Source of the DNA: Microbulbifer sp. A4B17
GTDB taxonomy: Bacteria; Pseudomonadota; Gammaproteobacteria; Pseudomonadales; Cellvibrionaceae
DNA length: 64,000 bases
Reading direction: 5' to 3'
Assembly (NCBI RefSeq): GCF_003076275.1
Contig: NZ_CP029064.1
Location: 4,931,501 to 4,995,500, forward strand
Positions 1 to 9,450 of this stretch are shown piece by piece (positions within the stretch are counted from its first letter, which is position 1; the number at the start of each line of letters is the position of its first letter). Made by a program: the position numbers and the translations under genes. The notes under the pieces were generated by a model. That model worked only from the letters and a program-made list of their open reading frames with translations. It searched no databases and was not told the DNA's origin.

Positions 1-1
1 A

Positions 2-562
2 AAAATGGGCTTCGCCCTAGCTGCGGCGGCGCAGAGTGCCGGTGCCGAAGTGACCTTGATTGCCGGTCCCGTAAATCTGGATACGCCGCAAAAGGTCAAC
101 CGTATCGATGTTATCAGCGCTCAGGACATGTATGAGGCAGCCAAACGTGCCGCCGACCACTGCGATATCTTTATCAGTGCAGCAGCGGTTGCGGATTTCC
201 GCCCAGCCCAGGTCGCTGAGCAAAAAATCAAAAAGAAAGATGGGCAGGATGATGCCGCAATTGCATTGATCAAAAACCCCGATATTGTTGCTGGCATAGC
301 CGCGCGAACTGAACGGCGACCTTTCACCATTGGCTTCGCCGCAGAAACTGAGCAGGTTCTCGCCCATGCTCAAAGCAAGCTGCAGCGGAAAAACCTCGAT
401 ATGATCATTGCCAATGATGTAAGCCAACCGGACTCAGGATTTAACAGCGATCACAACGCGGTCACTGTGATAGATACCGATGGTCAGAGCCGACTTGCTC
501 CCGCATTAAAGACCGACCTGGCCCGACAACTCATTGAACTCATCGCCTCTAAGGCCCTGTGA
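2..562 (+). CDS. coaBC: CoaBC bifunctional protein, C-terminal part (phosphopantothenate-cysteine ligase domain), cut by window edge
   Basis: This is the C-terminal portion of the bifunctional phosphopantothenoylcysteine decarboxylase / phosphopantothenate-cysteine ligase of coenzyme A biosynthesis. The open frame runs off the left edge, so the decarboxylase half is not visible. The visible part opens with KMGFALA, the conserved ligase segment normally preceded by SG. It continues with the ligase fold, including FISAAAVADFRP, the lysine-rich KIKKKDG loop and GFAAETE, the nucleotide-binding stretch typical of CoaB. It ends 29 bases before algC, same strand. In Pseudomonas and many relatives dut lies directly between these two genes; here it does not. 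Identification is secure; the true start lies outside the window. Confidence 0.95.
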   Translation, partial: KMGFALAAAAQSAGAEVTLIAGPVNLDTPQKVNRIDVISAQDMYEAAKRAADHCDIFISAAAVADFRPAQVAEQKIKKKDGQDDAAIALIKNPDIVAGIAARTERRPFTIGFAAETEQVLAHAQSKLQRKNLDMIIANDVSQPDSGFNSDHNAVTVIDTDGQSRLAPALKTDLARQLIELIASKAL

Positions 563-591
563 CAACATTAATTCGCTAAATAGGGATATCT

Positions 592-3000
592 GTGGTCTCC
601 AGCAACAATAAGAAACCGAGCGCTACCATGCACAAAGGTCTGCTATTACCATCGCTATTAATAGTTGTCGCTTGGCTGGGTGGTGCTTATCTATTAATCC
701 AGTATCTTGTGGCGCCACACAATCACTCTCAGGTTGAACTGGCCTCGAAGCAAAAAGCCACCGAGCTAGCTGAGGTGGTGCAATCCTACATTGCAGACTA
801 TTCCGAGCGTTTACAGGCCCTCGGAGCAAGAAAGGTCTCTGCAGCTGCGCTGCTAAAATCTGCCAACCTGCCGGAGCAGGTATCCATCCAGTCTTTTTCC
901 TTCGAGCAGGTCCGAGTTGGCTCCGGGCAAAACCCACCCCTTAACTTTGCGCTGGTCGACTTGTTAAAACGCGGTCAGGAAAATCCTGGCCAGCCCGTGG
1001 AAGTACTGCGCACTGGTGTAGAGAACAGCTGGCAACTGCACAGTGTCATCAATTTGGAAAATGAGCAACTGCTAGCGACCCAGCCCTTTAGCGTACTGGA
1101 AAACACTTTAAAAAAACTGGGGAATCGCAGCGGGCAAATTCAGCTGATGCAGAAATTTCCCGACGCCCACCGACAAATTCTTTGGCGCGCAGGCGAGGGA
1201 AGAGGCATTACCGCTGTAGAGCAGCTTGAGGACAGCTACTTAAGTATCCAGTTCAGCCCTTCCAATTACTTTGTCAAACAGCACAGCCTGCCAACTATTT
1301 GGGTTTATATTGCCGCTGGCGTTGGGATACTGATAAGCCTCCTCGCCATGCTCAAGTTCCTGCCCCGCAACTCAAGAGCGCCATGGGAGAGAAATAAGGA
1401 GACTAGTGGCAATGAGCTGAATAAGGCACATCCGCAAAATTCGGACGAGGGAGCCTCAGAGGTCCCGGGTACAGATTTTCTGCCACAGAGTCTGGCCTCT
1501 GCACCCAGTATTTCTGGCTCAGCCCCGGAAGACTCAGAAAGTGAAGAAGAAAATAATGAAGAGAACCTGTCGAAAAGCAAGACTGACAAGTCCAATCTAT
1601 CACTGGCCGCTGAATATCCTCAGCATGTTTTTCGCGCCTACGATATTCGTGGCATCGCCGGGCAGGAAATTGACGAGCCCTTTGCCTATCAGTTGGGCAG
1701 GGCGCTCGGTACCCTGGCGCAGCACGCCGGTGAACACCTCCTGCTAGTTGGTCGGGATGGGCGGAATAGCAGTGAAGCCCTCGGCCAATGTCTGATTGAG
1801 GGAATTCTCGATAGTGGCTGTAACTCTATCGATCTAGGCCTGATTCCATCGCCACTTCTCTATTATGCTTGTGCAAAAGGGAAAAACACCAGTAGCGGAG
1901 TCATTGTTACCGCCAGCCATAATCCAGCGGAATACAATGGCTTTAAAATCGTACTCAAAGGTCGCGCCCTGGCAGAGGACAAGCTCCAGGGGCTCTACCA
2001 ACTAATGAAAAAAGGCCCGTTCAAGAGTGGCGAAGGCGCAAACCGGGAACAAGAGATCACCGATAAATATATCGATGAAGTTTTCAATAATGTCGCCCTG
2101 GCCGGGCAACCGCACCTGGTTGTCGATGCCGGCAATGGAGCCACCTCCAACCTGGCACCCCGACTCTTTGAGCAGCTGGGTTGTGCAGTAACACCGATTT
2201 ATTGTGAAGTGGATGGCAACTTCCCCAACCATGCACCGGACCCATCCAGACCGGAGAATCTCAAGGCCCTGATCGATAAAGTACTTGCAACAGGTGCAGA
2301 CCTGGGCGTGGCCCTGGATGGCGACGGCGATCGTATCACCCTGGTTTCAGGCAGTGGACGCATCGCTTGGGCAGACCAACTGGTTATGCTGCTGGCAAGG
2401 GATATCCTCGCACGTAACCCCGGGGAAAATATTGTCTTCGATGTTAAAAGCAGCCGCAGTTTGCCCCAGTTAATCAGCCAATATGGGGGCCGCCCCATTA
2501 TGTGGAAAACTGGCCACTCCCCTATGAAAGCCAAGATGCTGGAGACCAAAGCCATTTTGGGCGGTGAGCTTTCAGGCCATATCTTTATCAAAGATCGTTG
2601 GTTTGGATTCGACGATGGTATCTACGCAGCGGCTCGAGTACTGGAAATTATGGCTCTGCGCGAGCAGAGCCTTGATGAACTCCTCGATACACTGCCAAAA
2701 ATGCACAGCACCCCAGAAATCCTGCTTCCAGTAGATGAAGAAGAGAAGTTCTCATTGATTGATCAGCTGCGCGATAAAGGGGATTTTGGCAATGCCGATA
2801 TCAACACCATCGACGGTATGCGCATAGAATTTCCCGATGGCTGGGGGCTTATACGGGCCTCCAATACCACCAGTGCGCTGACCCTGCGCTTTGAGGCTGA
2901 AAATGAGCAGGCCCTGGAGCGTATCCGTACAGAGGTGATGGGACAACTGAGAAAGGTTGCGCCCTCAATAGCAGTACCCGACTGGCAACTGCTCGATTAA
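592..3000 (+). CDS. algC: Phosphomannomutase/phosphoglucomutase AlgC with membrane-anchored N-terminal extension
   Basis: Interconverts hexose 1- and 6-phosphates (mannose and glucose) for exopolysaccharide and LPS sugar supply. The 802-residue protein is bipartite. Residues about 17-40 form a membrane helix, about 45-232 a predicted periplasmic region, and about 234-255 a second helix. Next comes an acidic low-complexity linker (about 265-340), then a complete mutase from about 343. In the mutase the phosphoserine loop is TASHNP (Ser442), the metal site is DGDGDR (576-581), the sugar loop is GGELSG, and the C-terminal phosphate site is RASNTTSALTLRFE. The start is the GTG at 592; ATG 628 is an in-frame alternative but would shorten the first helix's flank. 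The soluble Pseudomonas enzyme is about 460 residues; long annotated forms with this N-terminal region exist in related genera. The extension's role is unknown to me. Confidence 0.95.
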   Translation: MVSSNNKKPSATMHKGLLLPSLLIVVAWLGGAYLLIQYLVAPHNHSQVELASKQKATELAEVVQSYIADYSERLQALGARKVSAAALLKSANLPEQVSIQSFSFEQVRVGSGQNPPLNFALVDLLKRGQENPGQPVEVLRTGVENSWQLHSVINLENEQLLATQPFSVLENTLKKLGNRSGQIQLMQKFPDAHRQILWRAGEGRGITAVEQLEDSYLSIQFSPSNYFVKQHSLPTIWVYIAAGVGILISLLAMLKFLPRNSRAPWERNKETSGNELNKAHPQNSDEGASEVPGTDFLPQSLASAPSISGSAPEDSESEEENNEENLSKSKTDKSNLSLAAEYPQHVFRAYDIRGIAGQEIDEPFAYQLGRALGTLAQHAGEHLLLVGRDGRNSSEALGQCLIEGILDSGCNSIDLGLIPSPLLYYACAKGKNTSSGVIVTASHNPAEYNGFKIVLKGRALAEDKLQGLYQLMKKGPFKSGEGANREQEITDKYIDEVFNNVALAGQPHLVVDAGNGATSNLAPRLFEQLGCAVTPIYCEVDGNFPNHAPDPSRPENLKALIDKVLATGADLGVALDGDGDRITLVSGSGRIAWADQLVMLLARDILARNPGENIVFDVKSSRSLPQLISQYGGRPIMWKTGHSPMKAKMLETKAILGGELSGHIFIKDRWFGFDDGIYAAARVLEIMALREQSLDELLDTLPKMHSTPEILLPVDEEEKFSLIDQLRDKGDFGNADINTIDGMRIEFPDGWGLIRASNTTSALTLRFEAENEQALERIRTEVMGQLRKVAPSIAVPDWQLLD

Positions 3001-4062
<1,062 letters not shown>

Positions 4063-4173
4063 GCTCTTGGCAATTGAAGACAGCCCGGCGAATCGGTAGG
4101 ATTCCGCCGCCGTCAAAATAAGACGACAAGAGCAAAACTAAATTCCGCCCCCCAAGCGGACCAAAGGCAGTCA

Positions 4174-4782
4174 ATGAGCAGCGAAAAAATCAATCGGCGT
4201 CAACAAATCCTGGAAGCTCTGGCACATATGCTGGAAGTCAGTCCCGGCGCACGTATTACAACAGCAGCACTGGCCAAGGAAGTCGGTTTCTCTGAAGCCG
4301 CGCTATATCGTCACTTCCCCAGTAAATCCAAGATGTTTGAAGGGCTGATCGAATTTATTGAGGAGACCATTTTCAGCCGTATCGCAATGATCCTTCAGGA
4401 AGAACCTTCAGCCCTCAATCGATGCCAGAAAATTTTGCAGCTCCTGCTGGCTTTTTGTGAACGCAATCCCGGTATCACTCGTCTGCTCACAGGCGATGCC
4501 CTTACCGGCGAAACCGAAAGGCTGCACGGGCGTATCCTGCAGTTGTTTGATCGGCTGGAAACCCAGATAAGGCAGATCTTGCGCGAAGCCGAGTTGCGTG
4601 AGCACTTGCGCCCTACCCTACCCCTTGGTGGTGCTGCCAATCTGCTGCTGGCCAGCGCAGAAGGGCGTATCGTGCAATACGTACGCAGCGGCTTTAAGCG
4701 GAAACCTACAGAGTATTGGGCTGAGCAGTGGCCCGTGTTAACCGCTGGGTTCTTCCGTGAGACAGTAGCTGCGGCCAGATAA
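4174..4782 (+). CDS. slmA: Nucleoid occlusion factor SlmA (TetR family)
   Basis: A 202-residue TetR-fold DNA-binding protein. In enterics and Vibrio SlmA bound to chromosomal sites blocks FtsZ assembly over the nucleoid. The N-terminal helix-turn-helix spans about residues 10-57, with [20 protein letters not shown] as the recognition unit, followed by [16 protein letters not shown], a very characteristic SlmA string. The rest is the all-helical ligand/dimer domain, and the length is close to E. coli SlmA (198). It lies between argB and pyrE, matching the coaBC-dut-slmA-pyrE order of E. coli. A strong hairpin follows its stop. I saw no copy of the SlmA-binding dodecamer in this window. Confidence 0.93.
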   Translation: MSSEKINRRQQILEALAHMLEVSPGARITTAALAKEVGFSEAALYRHFPSKSKMFEGLIEFIEETIFSRIAMILQEEPSALNRCQKILQLLLAFCERNPGITRLLTGDALTGETERLHGRILQLFDRLETQIRQILREAELREHLRPTLPLGGAANLLLASAEGRIVQYVRSGFKRKPTEYWAEQWPVLTAGFFRETVAAAR

Positions 4783-4784
4783 CG

Positions 4785-4825
4785 ATTTCCCAAGTGGGCT
4801 TTTAGCAACAGCCCACCTGGGAAAT
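4785..4825. terminator. Stem-loop between convergent slmA and the DUF4124 gene
   Basis: A 16-bp stem (arms 4785-4800 and 4810-4825, one G-T type mismatch) with a 9-base loop lies directly after the slmA stop and before the end of the opposing gene. It has no long T-run on either strand, so termination is inferred from position and stem strength. Confidence 0.6.
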
Positions 4826-4844
4826 TTAGATACCTGGAAACTGG

Positions 4845-5441
4845 TTAACTCTCAGCGCTAAGTTCGGTATAGCGGGCTACCGCCTTATCGAAATCTGCTC
4901 CTATGGTATCCGCCTCAGTCGCACGTCGGTTGAGTCGCTCCTCAAGAACTTCCATTTCTTTTTGCAGATCGGCGATTCTCTGCAACAACTCGGGAGCCAC
5001 CTCGCGACCGCCACGCTGTGTGCGCGCAGCAGAGGCTTCCTCTTGGGAAATTTGACGGCGCAGACTGCCAATATTTGAGCGCATAATAGCCATGTCCTGC
5101 TCGACAATAGCGAGCTTGCGCGAGCGTGCACTCTCAATATCCGCAATGCTGTTATAGCGCTTGAGCAGCTTTCGGTCCTCTTCACGCTGGGCCTCCAACT
5201 GAAGCTGGGCCCGGTACTCTTCGGGGCTGAGCTGCGGCGCAACTACTTCAACCACGCGACCGGTAAGAGTCAGAATCTCATAACCATTGGGAACATATTC
5301 CGGTGGAATAGCATCATTGATCACCAAAACACCCTGGTGATCGGTATATCGATACATAACCCGGCCATTGTTGCCATATGCTTCGATAGACACCAATAAA
5401 AAGGTGCCGATCAATAGAGGCGCTATAGGGGCGATTCGCAT
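4845..5441 (-). CDS. DUF4124-type exported protein with coiled coil
   Basis: A 198-residue predicted periplasmic protein of unknown function. Residues about 1-23 form a signal peptide. After it comes a short domain with YRYTDHQGVLVINDAIPPEY, the pattern of DUF4124 (W/Y-x-Y-x-D-x-x-G near the mature N-terminus). From about residue 70 it is charged and strongly helical (EEYRAQLQLEAQREEDRKLL, then leucine/glutamate-rich heptads near 150-175), suggesting a coiled coil. It reads toward slmA and lies downstream of pyrE on the same strand, 47 bases away, so it may be cotranscribed with pyrE. The domain assignment is from motif memory, not a search. Confidence 0.8.
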   Translation of the reverse strand: MRIAPIAPLLIGTFLLVSIEAYGNNGRVMYRYTDHQGVLVINDAIPPEYVPNGYEILTLTGRVVEVVAPQLSPEEYRAQLQLEAQREEDRKLLKRYNSIADIESARSRKLAIVEQDMAIMRSNIGSLRRQISQEEASAARTQRGGREVAPELLQRIADLQKEMEVLEERLNRRATEADTIGADFDKAVARYTELSAES

Positions 5442-5488
5442 CGCTCTTCTCTCTGAATTAGTCGGCCCACGATCAGTGAAGTCAAAAC

Positions 5489-6142
5489 TTATTGACCCGT
5501 AACACCGTAGCGCTGCCGGTAGTCCACGATTTTCCGCAGAGTTTCGCTGTCTTTCGACTCCTGCTCGAGAAAGCTGATCACATCGTCCAACTTCACGATG
5601 CCGACCACAGGGATATTGTACTGTCTCTCGACTTGCTGGATAGCGGAGAATTCACAATCTTCGCTGGCCTTTTCCTGGCGGTTCAGCCCGATCACAACAC
5701 CTGCCGCTTCTGCGCCATGGGATTCGATAATTTCCATCACTTCGCGCACTGCAGTGCCCGCAGTAATGACATCATCGATAATCAAAACCTTGCCATTAAG
5801 CGGCGCACCCACTAAGGTTCCGCCTTCACCGTGATCCTTGGCTTCTTTTCGGTTGTAACAGAAAGGCTTATCGATCCCTTTTTGGGCCAGAGCCACAGCA
5901 GTCACCGCACCCAGCGGGATACCTTTGTAGGCCGGCCCAAAAATGACATCGAACTCCACTCCCGAAGCGATAATCGCATCGGCATAGGCCTGTCCCAGTG
6001 CTGCCAGTGCGGCACCGGTGTGGAAGCGACCGGCATTGAAAAAATAAGGGCTTTGACGGCCCGACTTCAGTGTGAAGTCGCCGAAACACAGGACCTGATG
6101 ATCCAGGGCAAGTTGGATAAAATCGCGCTGATATTGCTGCAT
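5489..6142 (-). CDS. pyrE: Orotate phosphoribosyltransferase
   Basis: Converts orotate and PRPP to orotidine 5'-monophosphate in pyrimidine synthesis. The 217-residue protein carries the type I phosphoribosyltransferase PRPP loop [13 protein letters not shown] (about residues 120-132), the N-terminal [16 protein letters not shown] substrate segment, and [10 protein letters not shown] (about 70-80). The length matches E. coli PyrE (213). It is transcribed away from crc, with 114 bases between the two starts. I see no pyrE attenuator-like hairpin with T-run ahead of the start. Its position beside slmA and crc is the standard gammaproteobacterial arrangement. Confidence 0.97.
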   Translation of the reverse strand: MQQYQRDFIQLALDHQVLCFGDFTLKSGRQSPYFFNAGRFHTGAALAALGQAYADAIIASGVEFDVIFGPAYKGIPLGAVTAVALAQKGIDKPFCYNRKEAKDHGEGGTLVGAPLNGKVLIIDDVITAGTAVREVMEIIESHGAEAAGVVIGLNRQEKASEDCEFSAIQQVERQYNIPVVGIVKLDDVISFLEQESKDSETLRKIVDYRQRYGVTGQ

Positions 6143-6211
6143 GGAAAATTGTTAACTATTGGCTAAGGTGAAGGGAGACCTCCCCGTAGCATTCCCGGGG
6201 GTAGGCATGCA

Positions 6212-6250
6212 TATAATGTTTCTAATGATACACAGTCCGCTGGTAAGGGG
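6212..6250 (+). promoter_or_regulatory. Probable crc promoter -10 and ribosome site
   Basis: TATAAT at 6212-6217 is a perfect -10 hexamer 40 bases before the crc start. I see no good -35 at 16-18 bp. The ribosome site AAGGGG at about 6244-6249 fits the crc ATG at 6257. Confidence 0.4.
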
Positions 6251-6256
6251 CTAATA

Positions 6257-7024
6257 ATGCGAATAGTAAGCTTGTCGGTAGACGGCGTTCATCAGGCCGC
6301 CCAACGCGGTCTCTACGACTGGTTGGCAGAGCAGGACGCAGACATCATCTGCCTTCAGGACCTGCGCTCTCTCGAGCCTGAACTGGACCACCCAATATTT
6401 CACCCCGACGGTTACTACAGTTACTTTTTCGACTCGGGGACTCCCCACGAAAACGGTGTGGCGATCTACACCCGCAGTCAGCCCAAAGCCATCATATTCG
6501 GTATGGGGTTCGCCAACGGTGAGGATATGTACGGCCGCTATTTACAAGCGGATTTCGAACGCCTGAGTATTGGCTCCCTGCTTGCGCCCGTTGCTTCCGA
6601 CGAGTCATCGCTAGAGAAAAAAGTCCAGTTCTTTGAGGATATGCAGGCACACCTGCTAAAAATCAGCCGCAAGCGCCGCGACTTCATTTTCTGCGGCAAC
6701 TGGGGCATGGCCCATCGTCGTGCCGACGTCCAAAACTGGCAGGACCATCAGGATTCCCCCGGCTTTATGCGTCACGAGCAGCGCTGGTTGGACCAGCTCT
6801 TTAACGATGTTGGCTATGTGGATGCTTTTCGCCGTGTAGTAAAAGATACCGACGAATTTAGTTGGTGGCCCAGTGGCACTGTCGGAGAGGGAGATGGCTG
6901 GCGTACTGATATGCAGATCGTTTCACACGGCCTGAAAAATCGTATCGAATACGGTGCTATCAATAAAAATGTGAAGTTTTCCAGTCATTTGCCGGTGATA
7001 ATGGACTACGAAATCGAAGTCTGA
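6257..7024 (+). CDS. crc: Catabolite repression control protein Crc (inactive exonuclease III fold)
   Basis: Crc works with Hfq in Pseudomonas to repress translation of catabolic mRNAs. It has an exonuclease III/endonuclease-exonuclease-phosphatase fold but no nuclease activity. This 255-residue protein matches Pseudomonas Crc in length and in strings such as ADIICLQD, MYGRYLQADF and FSWWP. Against active exonuclease III, most catalytic positions are changed: the N-terminal Asn is Ser7, the metal Glu is Asp35, the GDMN motif is GNWG (147-150), and the SDH end motif is SSH (242-244). Only Asp218 and His244 remain. This supports Crc rather than xthA. It lies between pyrE and rph exactly as in Pseudomonas. 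Its regulatory role here is inferred. Confidence 0.92.
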   Translation: MRIVSLSVDGVHQAAQRGLYDWLAEQDADIICLQDLRSLEPELDHPIFHPDGYYSYFFDSGTPHENGVAIYTRSQPKAIIFGMGFANGEDMYGRYLQADFERLSIGSLLAPVASDESSLEKKVQFFEDMQAHLLKISRKRRDFIFCGNWGMAHRRADVQNWQDHQDSPGFMRHEQRWLDQLFNDVGYVDAFRRVVKDTDEFSWWPSGTVGEGDGWRTDMQIVSHGLKNRIEYGAINKNVKFSSHLPVIMDYEIEV

Positions 7025-7035
7025 ATCACACCACT

Positions 7036-7066
7036 TCCGGCCCACTTCACTGAGGAGCGGGCCGGA
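7036..7066. terminator. Hairpin between convergent crc and rph
   Basis: TCCGGCCC (7036-7043) pairs perfectly with GGGCCGGA (7059-7066) around a 15-base loop, in the gap between two converging genes. It may serve both directions. The flanks are not T-rich, so strength is uncertain. Confidence 0.5.
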
Positions 7067-7090
7067 TAAGGAATAGGGAAGGCGTCTCCT

Positions 7091-7810
7091 TTACTCGTCC
7101 AGTGCCTGCTTCTGAAGTGCGATCAATTCATCGATACCCGCCTTGCCCAGTCCCAACATCTGCGCAAACTGCTTCTCGGTAAATGGCTCGCCTTCTGCAG
7201 TGCCCTGGACCTCAATCATGCCGCCATCTTCAGCCATTACCAGGTTCATATCCGTGTCCGCTGAGCTGTCTTCCGGATAGTCCAGGTCCAGTAACGGCTC
7301 ACCGTCATAAATACCCACCGACACCGCCGCTACCATGTTCTTAAGCGGATCATCAGCAATAATTTTCTCACGCTGCATATGACGCAGAGCATCAACCAGA
7401 GCCACACAGGCACCAGTAATTGCCGCTGTCCGGGTGCCTCCATCGGCCTGGATAACATCACAGTCAACAGTAATCTGGTTCTCGCCCAGCTTCTCCAGGT
7501 CTACCGCTGCTCGCAGTGAGCGTCCAATCAAACGCTGAATTTCCACGGTGCGCCCACTCTGCTTGCCCTTGGCAGCTTCCCTGGGCATACGCGAACCTGT
7601 GGAGCGTGGCAGCATACCGTATTCCGCAGTAATCCAGCCGCTGCCCTGGCCGCGCAAAAACCTTGGGACTTCGCTGGAAAGAGAGGCATTACACAAAACT
7701 TTGGTATCACCAAACTCCACCAACACAGACCCCTCCGCATGACGGGTATAGTTGCGGGTAATTTTTACCGAGCGCAATTGCGCCGGAGCGCGGCCGCTGG
7801 GACGCTGCAT
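7091..7810 (-). CDS. rph: Ribonuclease PH
   Basis: Phosphorolytic 3'-to-5' exoribonuclease that trims tRNA precursors. At 239 residues it matches the family. Hallmarks are the N-terminal [26 protein letters not shown], the [11 protein letters not shown] loop, [15 protein letters not shown], and the phosphate/active-site stretch [21 protein letters not shown] place the start at ATG 7810, which follows GAGGTGG at ideal spacing; the frame extends four codons further to a TTG. It is divergent from yicC, a pairing common across gammaproteobacteria. No truncation is seen, unlike the frameshifted rph of E. coli K-12. Confidence 0.97.
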   Translation of the reverse strand: MQRPSGRAPAQLRSVKITRNYTRHAEGSVLVEFGDTKVLCNASLSSEVPRFLRGQGSGWITAEYGMLPRSTGSRMPREAAKGKQSGRTVEIQRLIGRSLRAAVDLEKLGENQITVDCDVIQADGGTRTAAITGACVALVDALRHMQREKIIADDPLKNMVAAVSVGIYDGEPLLDLDYPEDSSADTDMNLVMAEDGGMIEVQGTAEGEPFTEKQFAQMLGLGKAGIDELIALQKQALDE

Positions 7811-7842
7811 AGTCCACCTCAAATATTGAATGAAAGCCCCGC

Positions 7843-7884
7843 ATTATATACCCCAGCATGGCGATCCAAACGCTGTGTTATTAT
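7843..7884. promoter_or_regulatory. Divergent promoter region between rph and yicC
   Basis: On the minus strand TATAAT (7843-7848) sits 33 bases before the rph start. On the plus strand an extended -10, TGTTATTAT (hexamer 7879-7884), sits 36 bases before yicC. Neither has a convincing -35. Confidence 0.4.
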
Positions 7885-7919
7885 GCCGGGCCGATTAATA
7901 CGCCTGTAGGGGATCAGCT

Positions 7920-8807
7920 ATGGCCAGTCAACGGGAACAGAACAAAGTGCGCAGCATGACAGCCTTTGGACGCGCTGAGACCAATTGCGCAAGCAGCACT
8001 GCTATCTGGGAACTGCGCTCGGTCAACCACCGCTACCTGGAACCACACTTCCGTTTGCCCGAAGCGGCTCGCCCTCTGGAAACGCAGCTGCGCGACACCC
8101 TGCGCAAAACGCTGTCCCGCGGCAAAATTGAACTGACCTTGACCCTAAAGGCCAATAGTGCCGAAGATATTGGGCTGGAAATCAACCAGCCTCTTGCCCA
8201 GGCACTCATTCAGGCGGCAAAACAGGTAGCAAATGGCGAGGAAATTCAGCCCCTAAACCCCTTGCAAATTCTTCAGTGGCCCGGTGTTATCAGTGAGCCG
8301 GAGGCGGATACAGATCAGCAGTCTGCAACGATATTGGAAGCTTTTCGCGAAGCTCTGGGGCAGCTGCGAGCAAACCGCGAGCGCGAGGGCGCAGAACTGG
8401 CCAAATTTATCGAAGCCCGTCTAAAAGGAATTGAAGAACAAGTCGCCAATGTTCGAGAACTACTTCCCCAAATCCTTGAGGCACAGCGAGAAAAGCTACG
8501 CAACCGCCTGGAAGAATTGCAAGTGGAACTGGATAAGGACCGACTCGAACAGGAGATCGTCCTGCTAGCCCAAAAAGCTGATGTGGATGAAGAACTAGAT
8601 CGCCTCAGTGCGCACACTTCTGAAACACGTAGGGTTTTGGCCGGCGGTGGTTCAATCGGCCGGCGGCTGGATTTCCTGATGCAGGAATTTAACCGAGAAG
8701 CCAACACCCTCTCCTCCAAATCTGTGGTCACCGATACAACCCAGGCTGCAGTAGAACTAAAAGTGCTGATCGAGCAAATGCGCGAGCAGGTCCAAAACAT
8801 CGAGTAA
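7920..8807 (+). CDS. yicC: YicC family endoribonuclease
   Basis: YicC proteins are endoribonucleases implicated in small-RNA and mRNA decay in E. coli. The 295-residue protein starts after a purine-rich AGGGGATC. It has the family N-terminus (SMTAFGRAE, then WELRSVNHRYLEPHFRLP), a central helical arm rich in Glu/Arg/Leu (about 155-215), and the C-terminal DUF1732 block including ADVDEELDRLSAHTSE, GRRLDFLMQEFNREANTL and SKS. All conserved blocks are intact. It is divergent from rph and is followed by an 88-base gap before the rhomboid gene. In most relatives gmk is the next gene; here 4.7 kb of other genes lies between. Confidence 0.95.
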   Translation: MASQREQNKVRSMTAFGRAETNCASSTAIWELRSVNHRYLEPHFRLPEAARPLETQLRDTLRKTLSRGKIELTLTLKANSAEDIGLEINQPLAQALIQAAKQVANGEEIQPLNPLQILQWPGVISEPEADTDQQSATILEAFREALGQLRANREREGAELAKFIEARLKGIEEQVANVRELLPQILEAQREKLRNRLEELQVELDKDRLEQEIVLLAQKADVDEELDRLSAHTSETRRVLAGGGSIGRRLDFLMQEFNREANTLSSKSVVTDTTQAAVELKVLIEQMREQVQNIE

Positions 8808-8895
8808 CCCTCTGGGGCACTCTCACCCAGACTGCAGATGCCTCGTTGTCCCCGGTTGGGGGGATATGCGATAGCTCTCCCCTTGAGGTAGATTT

Positions 8896-9450
8896 ATGCG
8901 ACAAAACTTGAAATGGGTCGGCGCTATTTTTTTAGTGCTGGCTGCAATTGAGATTATCAATATTCTGAGCGGTCGATCGCTCAATTATTTTGGTATTGTT
9001 CCACGCTCTATCAATCACCTCCCCCATATTTTTTCTGCACCATTACTACATGGAAGTAGTTGGCATTTCTTCTCAAACATATTCACTCTGTGCATCTTCA
9101 GTTTTTTAGTACTGCAGTACGGGGTAAAAACTTACCTGAAGGTGACTCTAACCATCGTGGTCACCACCGGACTGGCTGTTTGGCTTTTTGGTGGCAGAGG
9201 CAATCACCTTGGAGCCAGCTCGGTAATCTACGGATATTTCGGCTTTTTGCTTCTTGCAGGGTTTATCAGCAGGAAATTTAGCCGTTTACTGATTTCCATT
9301 GTCGTGGCCGTGCTCTATGGAGGGCTTATCTTTGGCGTGTTGCCACAGGGTAGATATATTTCCTGGGAGTCCCATCTATTTGGTTTTATCTTCGGCCTGA
9401 TGGCTGCAAAAATATGGGCCAGGGCCCCCAGATATAGTAGGGCCAGGTAA
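8896..9450 (+). CDS. Rhomboid family intramembrane serine protease
   Basis: A 184-residue polytopic membrane protein that should cleave transmembrane substrates within the bilayer. About six hydrophobic segments are visible (near 8-25, 45-75, 82-99, 104-124, 128-148, 157-175). Catalytic features are LGASSVIYG (nucleophile Ser108 in a G-x-S motif) and ESHLFGFIFGL (His160). The loop HGSSWHFFSN matches the conserved rhomboid H...N helix 2. The start follows TTGAGG at a suitable distance. It is the minimal bacterial type without extra domains. It sits upstream of a secreted subtilisin gene on the same strand, but 580 bases separate them, so joint transcription is doubtful. No substrate can be named. 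Confidence 0.88.
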   Translation: MRQNLKWVGAIFLVLAAIEIINILSGRSLNYFGIVPRSINHLPHIFSAPLLHGSSWHFFSNIFTLCIFSFLVLQYGVKTYLKVTLTIVVTTGLAVWLFGGRGNHLGASSVIYGYFGFLLLAGFISRKFSRLLISIVVAVLYGGLIFGVLPQGRYISWESHLFGFIFGLMAAKIWARAPRYSRAR

